Shown here: positions 42,390-51,902 of the stretch, one piece after another
Layout: every line of letters starts with the position of its first letter
Numbering within the stretch: position 1 is the stretch's first letter
Assembly (NCBI RefSeq): GCF_014699055.1
Contig: NZ_JACXAC010000003.1
Location: 620,001 to 684,000 of the forward strand
Direction of reading: 5' to 3'
Source of the DNA: Hymenobacter armeniacus
GTDB taxonomy: Bacteria > Bacteroidota > Bacteroidia > Cytophagales > Hymenobacteraceae
Length of the DNA stretch: 64,000 bases
Program-made: the position numbers and the translations under genes
The notes under the pieces: generated by a model
What the model was told of the DNA's origin: nothing
What the model saw: the letters and a program-made list of their open reading frames with translations, nothing else
Databases searched by the model: none

Positions 42390-43583
42390 ATGCTGCAGCT
42401 CGACGCTTTGCCCGCGCACTCGCTCCGTTCATCGCCCCGCGTCCGGGTGCAGGCCATCGACGTGGTGCGGGGCCTGGTCATGGTCATCATGGCGCTCGAC
42501 CACATCCGCGAGTTCTGGAGCCCCACCGCGGTGCGGCCCGAAGACGTGGCCCAGGCCTCGGCGCTGCTGTTTTTCACGCGGTGGGTCACGCATTTCTGCG
42601 CGCCCACGTTCGTGTTTTTGTCGGGCTGCAGCATTTTTCTCTCGCAGCAAAAGCAGCCCAGCCGCGGCCATATGAGCCGGTTTTTGCTCACGCGGGGGCT
42701 GTGGCTGGTGTTTCTGGAGCTGGTGGTCATCAACTTCATCCTGCAGTGGGGCGCCTACAACCTGTTGCTGCTGCAGGTAATCTGGGCCATTGGCTGGGGC
42801 ATGGTGCTGCTGGCGGGCCTGCTGTGGCTGCCCCGGCCGCTGCTGGCGGTGCTGGCGCTGCTCATCATTGCGGGGCACAACCTGCTGCCCAACATTCAGC
42901 CCGTGACGGCGGCCAATGCCCCGTGGGCCCTGCTGCACAATGCCCCGTTCCTGCTGCCGGTGCCGCATTTGCCGCCCATGCTGGTGGCCTATTCCATCGG
43001 GCCGTGGTTGGGCGTGATGCTGGCCGGCTACGTCATCGGGCCCTGGTTCTTGCTGCCGCTGCCCGAGCGCACGCGGCGCCTGCGCCTGGCGGGCGTGGCC
43101 GCGCTGGCGGTGTTCGCGGTGGTGCGGGCCCTGAACGTGTACGGCGACCCCAGCCCCTGGAGCGTGCAGCCGCGCGGAGTGCTCTACACGGCGCTGTCGT
43201 TCATCAACATCACCAAATACCCGCCTTCGCTGCTGTTTCTGTGCCTCACGCTGGGCGTGGCCCTGCTGCTGCTCAGCGGCACCGAAACCGCCCGCGGCCG
43301 GCTCAGTGGCTGGCTGCGCACGTTTGGGCAGGTGCCGTTTTTCTACTACCTCCTGCACCTGCTGCTCATCAGCGGCGGGGCTTGGCTGTGGTCGTGGCTG
43401 GCGTTTGGGCACCCGTTCAATTTTTCCTTCGCCACGCCCAAAGACTGGCCGGCGGGCTACCAGCCCAGCTTGGCGCGGGCCTACGTGGTGTGGGCCGCCG
43501 TGGTGCTGCTGCTCTACTGGCCGTGCCGCTGGTACCAGGGCTACAAGCAGCGGCACAGCTACTGGTGGCTCTCCTACCTGTAG
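42390..43583 (+). CDS. DUF1624 / heparan-alpha-glucosaminide N-acetyltransferase-like membrane protein
   Basis: 397 residues with ten or more hydrophobic helices. The N-terminal signature RVQAIDVVRGLVMVIMALDH, then FFTRWVTHFCAPTFVFLSG, is typical of DUF1624 proteins, related to lysosomal HGSNAT, which move acetyl groups from cytosolic acetyl-CoA to sugars across the membrane. The His in MALDH is the likely active-site residue. Substrate unknown. The ATG at 42390 is chosen over a TTG two codons before it. Confidence 0.85.
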   Translation: MLQLDALPAHSLRSSPRVRVQAIDVVRGLVMVIMALDHIREFWSPTAVRPEDVAQASALLFFTRWVTHFCAPTFVFLSGCSIFLSQQKQPSRGHMSRFLLTRGLWLVFLELVVINFILQWGAYNLLLLQVIWAIGWGMVLLAGLLWLPRPLLAVLALLIIAGHNLLPNIQPVTAANAPWALLHNAPFLLPVPHLPPMLVAYSIGPWLGVMLAGYVIGPWFLLPLPERTRRLRLAGVAALAVFAVVRALNVYGDPSPWSVQPRGVLYTALSFINITKYPPSLLFLCLTLGVALLLLSGTETARGRLSGWLRTFGQVPFFYYLLHLLLISGGAWLWSWLAFGHPFNFSFATPKDWPAGYQPSLARAYVVWAAVVLLLYWPCRWYQGYKQRHSYWWLSYL

Positions 43584-43770
43584 CCGAGCTTTGGAATATG
43601 ATATTGCTGTGGTAATGAGCTGGTTTGTTTGAGTGAGTCGGAGCAGTTGAGCAGCAGCAGCTGGCGGTAGCGGCAGAATGTGCGCGGTGGAGACAGGTTT
43701 GGGCACGGTTGAGCTAAACCCAAGCTTGCAAACGCTCGTTTCAGCCGCTTATCACACTTTGCTCTTTTTA

Positions 43771-44598
43771 ATGAAGTTCTTTTTCTCGCTTGCTCTGGCT
43801 GGCTCGCTGCTGGCCACTGCCCCCACGGCCACGGCCCAACAAACCGCCGAGTCGCCGTACCACACCCGTTTTGCCGTCGATGGGCCCATCATCCTGGGGC
43901 TGGGCGCCACCAGCGCCTTCGGCCTCTACCGCGTGCAGCAGAAAAGCGGCCTGAGCGATGCCGAGCTGGCCAATTTGAAGAAAGAAGACGTGCCGAGCTT
44001 CGACCGTTTCTCGGCCGGCTGGTACAGCGAGAGCGCCCAGACCGCCAGCGACTTGCTCTGCTACCCCACGCTGGTCATCGCGCCCGGCCTGCTGGCCCTC
44101 AACGACAAGGTGCGGGGCCGCTACGGCCAGGTGCTGGGCATGTACGTGGAAGCCATGCTGGCCTCGGATGCCTTGTTCACCACCTCGGTGGGCAACATTT
44201 ACCGCTACCGGCCCTACCTCTACGGCAGCGAGGGCGGCAGCGGCCGCTCGGGCAAGATTGCCACCAATTCCTTCTTTGCCGGGCACACGGCGCACACGGC
44301 CACGGCCACGTTCTTCGCCGCCAAGGTGCTGCACGATTTCAACCCCGGCTACGAAGGCGAGGGGCTGGTGTGGGGCGCGGCGGCCGTGGTGCCCGCCGCC
44401 GTGGCGTACTTCCGCATCGAGGCCGGCAAGCACTTTCTGTCCGACAACCTCGTGGGCTATGCCGTGGGCGCCACCATGGGCATTGTGGTGCCGCAGCTGC
44501 ACAAAAACAAAGGCGCAGGCGTCTCGCTGGCCCCCATGCAGGGCCTGAACGTGAACGGCTATTCCTACAGCGGCATGATGCTGACCAAGCAGCTGTAG
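43771..44598 (+). CDS. PAP2-family phosphatase
   Basis: 275 residues with a signal peptide (1-22, ending TATAQ). The three phosphatase motifs are present in reduced form: NIYRYRPYLY, NSFFAGHTAHTA (with the catalytic His) and YFRIEAGKHFLSDNLVG (catalytic His and Asp). PAP2 enzymes release phosphate from lipid phosphates such as undecaprenyl pyrophosphate. The lack of the usual hydrophobic helix bundle at the N-terminus and the signal peptide suggest a periplasmic or outer-membrane enzyme. The ATG at 43771 begins the signal peptide. Confidence 0.85.
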   Translation: MKFFFSLALAGSLLATAPTATAQQTAESPYHTRFAVDGPIILGLGATSAFGLYRVQQKSGLSDAELANLKKEDVPSFDRFSAGWYSESAQTASDLLCYPTLVIAPGLLALNDKVRGRYGQVLGMYVEAMLASDALFTTSVGNIYRYRPYLYGSEGGSGRSGKIATNSFFAGHTAHTATATFFAAKVLHDFNPGYEGEGLVWGAAAVVPAAVAYFRIEAGKHFLSDNLVGYAVGATMGIVVPQLHKNKGAGVSLAPMQGLNVNGYSYSGMMLTKQL

Positions 44599-44621
44599 CG
44601 GCCCAATCCTCTATTCCCGAC

Positions 44622-44963
44622 CTACTTGACGGGCGCTGTACTCACGGCGCCCGTTTCTTTTTGCACCTCGAAGCGGGCGCTGTTGGGCATGCGCCGGGCC
44701 CAGTCGCGGCGGGGCACCAGCACCTGCCAGGTGGCGCCGTTGTCGTTCACGCGGGCCGAGTCCGTGACGTATAGCTCGGGGGTGGGCAGGGTTTTGACGT
44801 AGGCCGCTACCAGGGTGCGGGCTTCGGCTTCGGTTTTGCCGGCCGTGGGAGGCTGGGGCGCTGCCGCCGGGGCTTGCGGGCTTTCGTTGGCGGGCGGGGT
44901 TTGCTGGCAGCCGGCGAGGGTGGCCGCGGCGCTGAGCAGCAGGGCGGAGAGGAAAGGCTTCAT
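44622..44963 (-). CDS. Small lipoprotein of unknown function
   Basis: 113 residues with a clear lipoprotein signal (LAGC, Cys19), a Pro/Ala-rich spacer, then a compact domain of about 65 residues starting KTEAEARTLVAAYVKTLP. No known domain recognised. It converges on the PAP2 gene (23 nt between stops) and its start lies 133 nt from the divergent GH85 gene. Confidence 0.7.
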   Translation of the reverse strand: MKPFLSALLLSAAATLAGCQQTPPANESPQAPAAAPQPPTAGKTEAEARTLVAAYVKTLPTPELYVTDSARVNDNGATWQVLVPRRDWARRMPNSARFEVQKETGAVSTAPVK

Positions 44964-45034
44964 AGGGCAAAGCTAGGGCGTAACCTTCTGGCAGGCATTA
45001 TGCCAGCTGCCGTTGCCAGGGGGAAGGGAGGGTT

Positions 45035-45042
45035 GTACCTTG
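45035..45042 (+). promoter_or_regulatory. Candidate -7 box (TACCTTGA) before the GH85 gene
   Basis: TACCTTGA lies 53 nt before the ATG. A TTG at 45013-45015 is 19 nt upstream, giving TTG-N19-TACCTTG, close to the Bacteroidota consensus. Confidence 0.5.
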
Positions 45043-45095
45043 ACCAAAATTTACCACCCGGTATATACCCATTCCCCTTTTTCACCCCGCTGCCC

Positions 45096-47984
45096 ATGAC
45101 CAACCTTTACCCGCGCATCTGCCTGCTACTGCTCGTCCTGCTGGGCGTGCGCCCGGCGGCTCAGGCCCAGATTGAGCCCGCCGCCCAGTACACCACCCTC
45201 ACCCCGGCCCAGCTCATGGCCTGGACGGCCACCGGCCCCACGGCCGTGCCGGCCAACGTCAGCACCGTGCCGCTGGCCACCCGCCAAAACGCCCTGGCGC
45301 CGCAGCTCAACCCCGCCCAGAGCTTCAGCGCCAAGGTGAACTGGTGCCCCGACGGCATGAATAACTTTTCGGGCTACCTCAACGAACAGCCGCAGTTCAA
45401 CCTCTACAACTTCACGCACTGGCAGTACGTCGACGTGCTGACCTGGTTTGCTAGTCCCATCGGCATTCCGTGCCGGCCCTGGGTGGAAACGGCCCACCGC
45501 AACGGCGTCAAAATCATCGGCACGGTGTTTACGGACCGGGCCGGCTTCGTGGCGCTGTGCCAGAAGGACGCCAGCGGCAACTACCTCGGCGCCCAAAAGC
45601 TGGTGGACGTGGCCAACTACTACGGGTTCGACGGCTGGTTTTTCAACGAAGAATCGGCCCTGACGGCCACCGAGGCCGGCGAAGTCATCAACCTGCTCAA
45701 GCAGCTCCAAGCCCTTAAGCCGGCGGGCATGGAGATTCACTGGTACGACTCCATGCTGCCCAGCGGGGCCGTGTCGTACCAAAACACGCTGAACGCAAAC
45801 AACGCCCGCTTGCTGCAGGACGGCACCGCCCGCGTGAACGACGCCATGTTCACCAACTACTTCTGGACCGGCGCCGGCACGTTTAATACGGCGGTGAGCA
45901 CGGCGGCCAGCCTGGGCCGCAGCCCGTTCGACGTGTACACCGGCGCCGACATCTGGCCCGGCCGCAACCCGCAGCGCCTCTTCACCAACACCAGCTGGCT
46001 GAGCGACTTCTACACCGGCGGCAGCCCCGCCCAGCCGCGCACCTCGCTGGCCGTGTTTGCGCCCAACATGACCTTTAACGGCGGCCAGAACAACTTCAGC
46101 ACCAACCCCGCCGACTACGCCAACTTCTACCGCACCGAGCAGCGCCTTTTCTCCGGCGACGACCTCGACGTGACCACCACCGACGCCACCGGCTGGCAGG
46201 GTTTCGGCCAGTATCTGCCGGTGCGCAGCGTCATCAATACGCTGCCGTTCGACACGTATTTCTCGGTGGGGCAGGGGCAGGTGTTTGCCAACAACGGCGC
46301 GCAGGTGCGCAAGCCCTGGACCGACATGGCCAAGCAAAGCCTGCTGCCCTCCTGGCAATGGGCCAAAACCGGCTCGGCGCCCATCACGGCCAGCTTCGAC
46401 TTTGACCGTGCCTACTACGCCGGCAACTCCATCAAGCTGGCCGGCAGCCTCAGCGGCACCAACGCCGCCAACGTGAAGCTCTACCAAACCAAGCTGGCCA
46501 TCACGGCCCCCACCAAGCTCGACATCACCTACAAGGCGGCTGGCACGGCCGGCAGCGCCACGCGCCTGGCCCTGTATTTCAGCGACAACCTGACCACGCC
46601 CGCCCTGCTCGACCTGCCCGTTGCGGCCGATACGCTTTGGCACACCACCTCCTTCCCGCTGGCCGCCTACGCCGCCCGCGAGCTGGCCATCATCGGCGTG
46701 GACGTGAGCAGCAACACCGCCGTGCGCACCTACCGCCTCAACCTGGGCCGCCTGAGCGTGTACAACAACGCGCTGGTGACCACCAAGCCCACCGCCAACT
46801 TCACCGCCGACGCCACCACCGTCGTTGCCAACCAGCCCGTCACCTTCGCCAACTCGTCCACCAACGCCACGAGCTTCGTGTGGACGTTTGCCGGCGGCAC
46901 CCCGGCCACCAGCACCGACGTGAACCCCGTGGTGCGCTACGCCGCGGCCGGCACCTACGCCGTGAAGCTGCGCGCGCAAAACGCGGTGGGGCGCGACTCG
47001 CTCACCCGCACGGCCTACATCCGGGTGGTCACGCCGCCAGCCGCGGGCAGCAACACGGCCCTTTTGTTCGACGGCGTGGGCAAGTACGTCGATGCCGGCG
47101 TCATTGCCCTCAACCCCGCGGGCTTTAGCCTGGAATGCTGGGTGAAGGCGAATTCGTTTAAAACGGGCTCGCCGTTCATTTCCAGCGTCATTGGCATGGA
47201 AGACGGCGGCGTGAACAACGCCCAGATTCGCCTCGGCGACGCTAACATCACCGGCGACCGGCCGCAGTTTGTGATGAACACCGGCACCTTGTCGCGCAAG
47301 CTCACCTCGGCCACCACGCTCACGGCCGGCACTTGGTACCATTTGGCGGCCACCTACGACGGCGCAGCCATGAGGCTGTACATCAACGGCGTGCTCAATG
47401 CCTCGCTCAACGCCACCACCACGCCCACGGTGAACGCGGCCTTCTCTTTCGGCCGCAACTACGCCAGCAGCCGCTGCCTCGACGGTTCCATCGACGAGGT
47501 GCGGGTGTGGCAGCGGGCCCTCACGGCCGCCGAAATCCTGGCCAATGCCTGCGACGTGCCCGCCAACGCTCCCGGCCTGGAAGGCTACTGGAAGCTTAAC
47601 GAAGCCACCGGGCAGGTGGCCAACGACCTCACCGGCCACGGCCACACCGGCAACCTCATCGGCATGAATGCCGCCGACTGGTCGGCCAACGTGCCCACGG
47701 CCTGCCCGGCCATCACGGCCGTGCTGCCGGGCCGCGCCACTGCCGGCCTGCAGCTGCAGGTGCTCGGCAACCCCGTGCCCGGCCGCCAGGCCGAAGTCGA
47801 AATCAGCGGTGCCCAGGGCCAGCCCGTGGTGCTTACGCTGTGCAACCTGCTGGGCGCCGTGGTGTGGCAGCAGCGCCTGAGCGGCCCCCGCACCAGCGTG
47901 CCGGTGCCGGCCGCCGCGGGGCTGTACATCCTGCGCGCCAGCACGCCCACTCAAACCACCTCGGCCAAGCTGGAGCGGCAATAG
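45096..47984 (+). CDS. Secreted GH85 endo-beta-N-acetylglucosaminidase with PKD, LamG-like and T9SS sorting domains
   Basis: A 962-residue exported enzyme. Signal peptide 1-24 (ending AQAQ). The GH85 barrel (about 60-400) shows FTHWQYVDVLTWFASP, GVKIIGTVFTDR and GFDGWFFNEES, whose Asn184-x-Glu186 matches the catalytic NxE of GH85 enzymes, then EIHWYDSM and YTGADIWPGRN. GH85 enzymes cut between the two GlcNAc residues of N-glycan cores. A beta-sandwich (about 420-555), a PKD domain (about 563-645), a LamG-like domain (about 652-822) and a type IX secretion C-terminal domain (about 870-962) follow. It is a stand-alone gene, not in a polysaccharide utilisation locus. Confidence 0.85.
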   Translation: MTNLYPRICLLLLVLLGVRPAAQAQIEPAAQYTTLTPAQLMAWTATGPTAVPANVSTVPLATRQNALAPQLNPAQSFSAKVNWCPDGMNNFSGYLNEQPQFNLYNFTHWQYVDVLTWFASPIGIPCRPWVETAHRNGVKIIGTVFTDRAGFVALCQKDASGNYLGAQKLVDVANYYGFDGWFFNEESALTATEAGEVINLLKQLQALKPAGMEIHWYDSMLPSGAVSYQNTLNANNARLLQDGTARVNDAMFTNYFWTGAGTFNTAVSTAASLGRSPFDVYTGADIWPGRNPQRLFTNTSWLSDFYTGGSPAQPRTSLAVFAPNMTFNGGQNNFSTNPADYANFYRTEQRLFSGDDLDVTTTDATGWQGFGQYLPVRSVINTLPFDTYFSVGQGQVFANNGAQVRKPWTDMAKQSLLPSWQWAKTGSAPITASFDFDRAYYAGNSIKLAGSLSGTNAANVKLYQTKLAITAPTKLDITYKAAGTAGSATRLALYFSDNLTTPALLDLPVAADTLWHTTSFPLAAYAARELAIIGVDVSSNTAVRTYRLNLGRLSVYNNALVTTKPTANFTADATTVVANQPVTFANSSTNATSFVWTFAGGTPATSTDVNPVVRYAAAGTYAVKLRAQNAVGRDSLTRTAYIRVVTPPAAGSNTALLFDGVGKYVDAGVIALNPAGFSLECWVKANSFKTGSPFISSVIGMEDGGVNNAQIRLGDANITGDRPQFVMNTGTLSRKLTSATTLTAGTWYHLAATYDGAAMRLYINGVLNASLNATTTPTVNAAFSFGRNYASSRCLDGSIDEVRVWQRALTAAEILANACDVPANAPGLEGYWKLNEATGQVANDLTGHGHTGNLIGMNAADWSANVPTACPAITAVLPGRATAGLQLQVLGNPVPGRQAEVEISGAQGQPVVLTLCNLLGAVVWQQRLSGPRTSVPVPAAAGLYILRASTPTQTTSAKLERQ

Positions 47985-48010
47985 CAGGTCCCCGTCCAAC
48001 GGCTTACCGG

Positions 48011-48055
48011 AAAACGGGGGCGGCGCTGCTGATTGGCAAGCGCCGCCCCCGTTTT
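48011..48055. terminator. Bidirectional terminator between GH85 gene and pncA
   Basis: AAAACGGGGGCGGCGC (48011-48026) pairs perfectly with GCGCCGCCCCCGTTTT (48040-48055) around a 13-nt loop. It lies between convergent genes and ends exactly at the pncA stop codon. Confidence 0.9.
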
Positions 48056-48681
48056 TATGCCATTGAAGCCTGGCCCAGCAGCGCCGCGCTTTCCACCAGC
48101 GTGGCTCCTTTGGCCCGCAGGTCGGCCAACGCGGCGGCAAAGCCTTCGACGCTGATGGCCCGGGTGGCGTCGGTGATGACGGTGGTGGCAAAGCCGGCCG
48201 CCAGGGCATCGAGCGCGGAATAGTACACGCAGTAGTCGCCGGCCAGCCCGGCCAGGTACACTTCGGTCACGCCGCGCCCGCGGAGGTAGTCGGCCAGGCC
48301 GGTGCTTTTGCGGTGGCCGTTGTCGAAGAAAGCGCTGTAGCTGTCGATTTCAACCGAGGTGCCTTTTCTGAAAATGGCCTCGATGCGCTCGGAGCGCAGG
48401 GCGGGGGCGAGGTCGGCGCCGGCGCTGGCCTGGGTGCAGTGGTCGGGCCACAGCACCTGGGGCAGGCCGTGCAGGTCAATCTGCTCAAATTGGCTGCGGC
48501 CGGGGTGGCTGCTGGCAAAGCTCTGGTGCCCGGCCGGGTGCCAGTCCTGCGAGGCCACCACCAGCTCAAATTGCGGCTGCAGCGTGTTCACCAGCGGGAT
48601 GATGGCGTCGCCGTCGGGCACGGCCAGGCGGCCGCCGGGCAGGAAGTCGGTTTGAATGTCGATGAGCAGAAGAGCTTTCAT
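48055..48681 (-). CDS. pncA: Nicotinamidase / pyrazinamidase
   Basis: A 208-residue cysteine hydrolase that converts nicotinamide to nicotinate for NAD+ salvage. The catalytic triad is Asp8 (IDIQTDF), Lys106 (FRKG) and Cys151 (AGDYCVYYS); metal ligands Asp46 and His48 (SQDWH) and His81 (PDHC) are also in place. Cytoplasmic. The ATG at 48681 gives the canonical start MKALLLIDIQ. The next gene is divergent. Confidence 0.95.
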   Translation of the reverse strand: MKALLLIDIQTDFLPGGRLAVPDGDAIIPLVNTLQPQFELVVASQDWHPAGHQSFASSHPGRSQFEQIDLHGLPQVLWPDHCTQASAGADLAPALRSERIEAIFRKGTSVEIDSYSAFFDNGHRKSTGLADYLRGRGVTEVYLAGLAGDYCVYYSALDALAAGFATTVITDATRAISVEGFAAALADLRAKGATLVESAALLGQASMA

Positions 48682-48775
48682 GCGGGCGAAAGTGAAGCGT
48701 GTGGGCAAATAAACCAAGCAAAAGCCCGGGAGTTACGTCTACGTGCACACCGCATTTTCATCAACGCATTTTCCC

Positions 48776-49645
48776 ATGCCCGACCTTCAGCAGCAAATCG
48801 TACTCGTTACCGGTGCCACGTCCGGCATTGGCCAGGTCACCGCCACCGAATTGGCGAAAATGGGGGCGCACGTCGTCATTCTGGCCCGCAACGCCGACAA
48901 GGCCGAAGCCACCCAGCGCGAAATGAAAGCCGCCGCCGGCCACCAGCGCGTCGACGTGCTGCTGGCCGACCTGGCCGACTTCAGCCAGGTGCGCCGCGCC
49001 GCCGCCGAGTTCAACGCCCGCTACCCGCGCCTGGATGTGCTGGTGAACAACGCCGGCCTCATCTTCGGCGCCCAGCGGCAGCTCTCGCCCGACGGCCACG
49101 AACTGGGCGTGGCCACCAACCACCTCGGGCCCTTTCTGCTCACGGCCCTGCTTTTCGACAAGCTGCGCGCCAGCCCCGCCGCCCGCATCGTGAACTTGGC
49201 CTCGGAGGCGTACCGCGTGGCCAAGCCCAACCTCGCCGATTTTCAGTCCGAGCGCAACTACGGCGCCATGCGCGTGTATGGCAACACCAAGCTCTACAAC
49301 ATCCTGTTCACGCAGGAGCTGGCGCGGCGCCTGCGCAGCCAGGGCATCGCCAACGTCACGACCAACGCGGTGCACCCCGGCGTGGTGGCCACCAGCTTTG
49401 GGGCCAGTGCCGGCGGCTGGCTGAGCAAGCTCACGGCCCTGGCCCGTCCGTTCATGATTTCGGTAGAAAAAGGCGCCGAAACCAGCATCTTCCTGGCCTC
49501 GGCACCCGAAGTGGCCAGCATCAGCGGCGGCTTTTTTGCCAAGAAAAAGGCGGAAGCCGTGAAGCATCCCTTCAACACGCCCGAGCACGCCCGCCAGCTC
49601 TGGGAGCTGAGCGAAGAGCTCACGGGCGCCCGGTTTCTGGATTAA
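48776..49645 (+). CDS. SDR-family oxidoreductase (retinol dehydrogenase-like)
   Basis: 289 residues. The Rossmann loop TGATSGIG (about 12-19), NNAG, and the catalytic YxxxK in YGNTKLYN are present, with Ser in NLASEAYR. The pattern (dinucleotide loop, FQSERNYGAMRVYGNTK, AVHPGVVATSF) matches the retinol dehydrogenase/WW-domain oxidoreductase-like SDR group. Substrate unknown. The ATG at 48776 is preferred over a GTG 33 nt before. Confidence 0.9.
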   Translation: MPDLQQQIVLVTGATSGIGQVTATELAKMGAHVVILARNADKAEATQREMKAAAGHQRVDVLLADLADFSQVRRAAAEFNARYPRLDVLVNNAGLIFGAQRQLSPDGHELGVATNHLGPFLLTALLFDKLRASPAARIVNLASEAYRVAKPNLADFQSERNYGAMRVYGNTKLYNILFTQELARRLRSQGIANVTTNAVHPGVVATSFGASAGGWLSKLTALARPFMISVEKGAETSIFLASAPEVASISGGFFAKKKAEAVKHPFNTPEHARQLWELSEELTGARFLD

Positions 49646-49651
49646 GCGCGG

Positions 49652-50413
49652 CTATTTTGCGGCCGGGTCGGCGGCGTCGAGGACGGCGCCCCAGCCGGCT
49701 TCGCTGCGAGGCTTGTGGGCCGCGGCAGCCGTTTTGAGCGGCTCGGCCAGGGCCGGGGCGGCGGCTTGCAGGGCTTTGAGGGTCAGCTTCACGGGCGTGA
49801 GGGTGCCTTCCGGCGAGCGCAGGTAGTACACGGAGGCGTCTTCGATTTCGTCGGTGGGCGCGCCGTTGCTGTACATGCCGCCGAAGCTTTCCCGCTTAAT
49901 CTGTTTGAGGTGGTGCTTGAGCAGGGCGTAGCGGCCCGCGTGCAGCACTTCCACGTAGTCGCGCTGCCGGGCGGCCGGGCCCTCCTCGAAGCGGCGAAAC
50001 AGCCGCCGACGGGCCGGCCCCAGCGCCGAAGCCGGCTCTTCGAGCACAAAGGAGGCCACTTTGCTGTCGTTGAGCTCCACCGAGTCGGGCGAGGGCGCTT
50101 CTTTGCGCATGACGAGGGCGCGGTCCAGCACGTCGTATTTGAGCAGCATGGGCAGCAGCGGCTGCTTGTTGGCCAGCACGACGTGGGCCGTCAGCCAGCG
50201 GTTGTCGGCGTAGGGCGAGCCCACGGTGTTGGGGTGGCGGCTGAGCAGGTGCGGGGCCCCGTTGGTGAGGTTGCTGAGGTTGGCGTAGTCGTTGGCGCCT
50301 TCCTTGCTGTAGTCGCGTTGGGCCACCGGCAGGTTGGCGATGTTGGAGGTTTGGGCGTGGGCGCTGGCACCGGCCAGGCACAGCCCCAGGAGCAGGCGTA
50401 CAGAAGGTTTCAT
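49652..50413 (-). CDS. Exported protein of unknown function
   Basis: 253 residues with a signal peptide (1-20, ending SAHAQ). The sequence is alpha/beta with VVLANKQPLLPMLLKYDVLDRAL, VASFVLEEPASAL and KHHLKQIKRESFGGMYSNGAP. I know the general form from Bacteroidota hypothetical proteins but no function. It converges on the SDR gene with a 6-nt gap. The ATG at 50413 starts the signal peptide. Confidence 0.65.
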   Translation of the reverse strand: MKPSVRLLLGLCLAGASAHAQTSNIANLPVAQRDYSKEGANDYANLSNLTNGAPHLLSRHPNTVGSPYADNRWLTAHVVLANKQPLLPMLLKYDVLDRALVMRKEAPSPDSVELNDSKVASFVLEEPASALGPARRRLFRRFEEGPAARQRDYVEVLHAGRYALLKHHLKQIKRESFGGMYSNGAPTDEIEDASVYYLRSPEGTLTPVKLTLKALQAAAPALAEPLKTAAAAHKPRSEAGWGAVLDAADPAAK

Positions 50414-50478
50414 GGAAAAGGGCAGGAATGAATGGTGCTGGCCAATGTACCCTTTTTCCGGAAAGCCACCGTACTGCA

Positions 50479-51018
50479 CTAGCCTGCCTGCAGCGCCCAC
50501 CACTCGTCTTCCAGGATGCCCATCTCCACCAGGCTCCAGTAGTCATCGCCGTGGCGCACCACGTCGCGCAGCACGCCTTCCTGCGTAAAGCCGCATTTGA
50601 GGTAGCATTTGATGGCCGCGTGGTTGAAATCGTAGACGCCCAGGCTGATGCGGTGCAGCTTCAGGTCTTCGAACCCGATGCGCAGCAGGGCCCGCACCAT
50701 GCCCTGGCAGATGCCGCGGCGGCGCTCGGTGCTCTTGCCCACCAGCACGCGGGTGATGCGCCCGGCCCGGTCGCGCTGGCTGATGCCGCCCAGCGAAATG
50801 TGCCCCACGGTTTGCCCCGTGGCGGTTTCCACCGCTTTGTAGATGAACACGTCGGGGTCGTTCAGGTCGTTGGAGCCTTCCACGTACCAATTCAGGCCGG
50901 CCTCGGTGAGGGGGAAGGAAAACAGCGAGCCGCTCCATTCTTTCATCAGGCGTTCGTCGTCCACCCATTCAATGAGCTGGTTGAAGTCGTTGGCGGTGAA
51001 AGGTTCGAGCTGAATCAT
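50479..51018 (-). CDS. GNAT-family N-acetyltransferase (RimJ/RimL-like)
   Basis: 179 residues. It has the GNAT fold with acetyl-CoA loop VLVGKSTERRRGICQGMVRALL, then LHRISLGVYDFNHAAIKCYLKCGFTQEG, the motif B region typical of RimJ/RimL and SpeG-like enzymes. The acceptor cannot be named. Cytoplasmic and apparently monocistronic. Confidence 0.9.
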   Translation of the reverse strand: MIQLEPFTANDFNQLIEWVDDERLMKEWSGSLFSFPLTEAGLNWYVEGSNDLNDPDVFIYKAVETATGQTVGHISLGGISQRDRAGRITRVLVGKSTERRRGICQGMVRALLRIGFEDLKLHRISLGVYDFNHAAIKCYLKCGFTQEGVLRDVVRHGDDYWSLVEMGILEDEWWALQAG

Positions 51019-51148
51019 AAAGTGGGGGAAAAGCGGAAATGGCCCCGCAAGTTCGGGTGCAAAAGGGCGCCCTCGGAAATAAACCCTTCAACCAACGCAC
51101 CCCTTGGCTTGTTAGCGGCTTTCTTTCACCCACCTATCCTTTCCTTTC

Positions 51149-51886
51149 ATGAACCTTTCCACCAACACCGTTCTCCTCACCGGCGGCGCCACGGGCATCG
51201 GCCTGGCGCTGGCCGTGCGCTTTTTGCGGGCCGGCAGCACGGTCATCATCGTGGGCCGCCGCGCCGAAAAGCTGGCCGAGGCCCAGCAGCTCTACCCCGG
51301 CCTCATCACGCGCGTGGCCGACGTGGCCGACGCCGCCGAACGCGCCGAGCTCGCGCGCTGGGCCACCGCCACTTACCCCCGGCTCAACGTGCTGGTGAAC
51401 AACGCCGGCATCCAGAACCGCGTGCAGCTGGCCGAGCCCGGCGCCGACTGGGACCACCTGCGCCAGGAAATCGTCATCAACGTGGAGGCGCCCATTCACC
51501 TCAGCACCCTGCTCATCCCGCACCTGCGCGGGCAGGCCCACGCGGCCATCGTCAACGTCACCTCGGGCCTGTCGTTTGCGCCGGCGGCGTTTGCGCCCAT
51601 CTACAGCGCCACCAAGGCCGCGCTGCACTCCTTCACGCTCTCGCTGCGCCACCAGCTCCAGCCCACGGGCATTTCGGTGCTCGAAATCGTGCCCCCGGCC
51701 GTCAACACCGACCTCGGCGGGCCCGGCCTGCACACCTTTGGCGTGAACGTGGACGAGTTTGCCGATTCCGTGATGGCTCGCCTTGCGGCCGGCGAAGAAG
51801 AAGTGGGCTTCGGCACGTCGGAGCAGGCCCGCCTGGCGTCCCGCGCCGAACTGGACGAGCGTTTCAGGATGATGAACAACCGGTAG
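51149..51886 (+). CDS. SDR-family oxidoreductase, DltE-like
   Basis: 245 residues. The cofactor loop is TGGATGIG (11-18), NNAGIQNRVQL follows, and the active site is SGLSFAPAAFAPIYSATKAALH with YxxxK. VPPAVNTDLGG and the short C-terminus match the DltE-like clan of classical SDRs. Role unknown. A terminator follows it. Confidence 0.9.
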   Translation: MNLSTNTVLLTGGATGIGLALAVRFLRAGSTVIIVGRRAEKLAEAQQLYPGLITRVADVADAAERAELARWATATYPRLNVLVNNAGIQNRVQLAEPGADWDHLRQEIVINVEAPIHLSTLLIPHLRGQAHAAIVNVTSGLSFAPAAFAPIYSATKAALHSFTLSLRHQLQPTGISVLEIVPPAVNTDLGGPGLHTFGVNVDEFADSVMARLAAGEEEVGFGTSEQARLASRAELDERFRMMNNR

Positions 51887-51902
51887 CAACCAACTGGCGC
51901 AC

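Noticed and set aside
45126..48209. A minus-strand open frame of about 1,000 codons opposite the GH85 gene
   Set aside because: It runs through the terminator and part of pncA, has no domain, and its codon pattern follows that of the real gene on the other strand.
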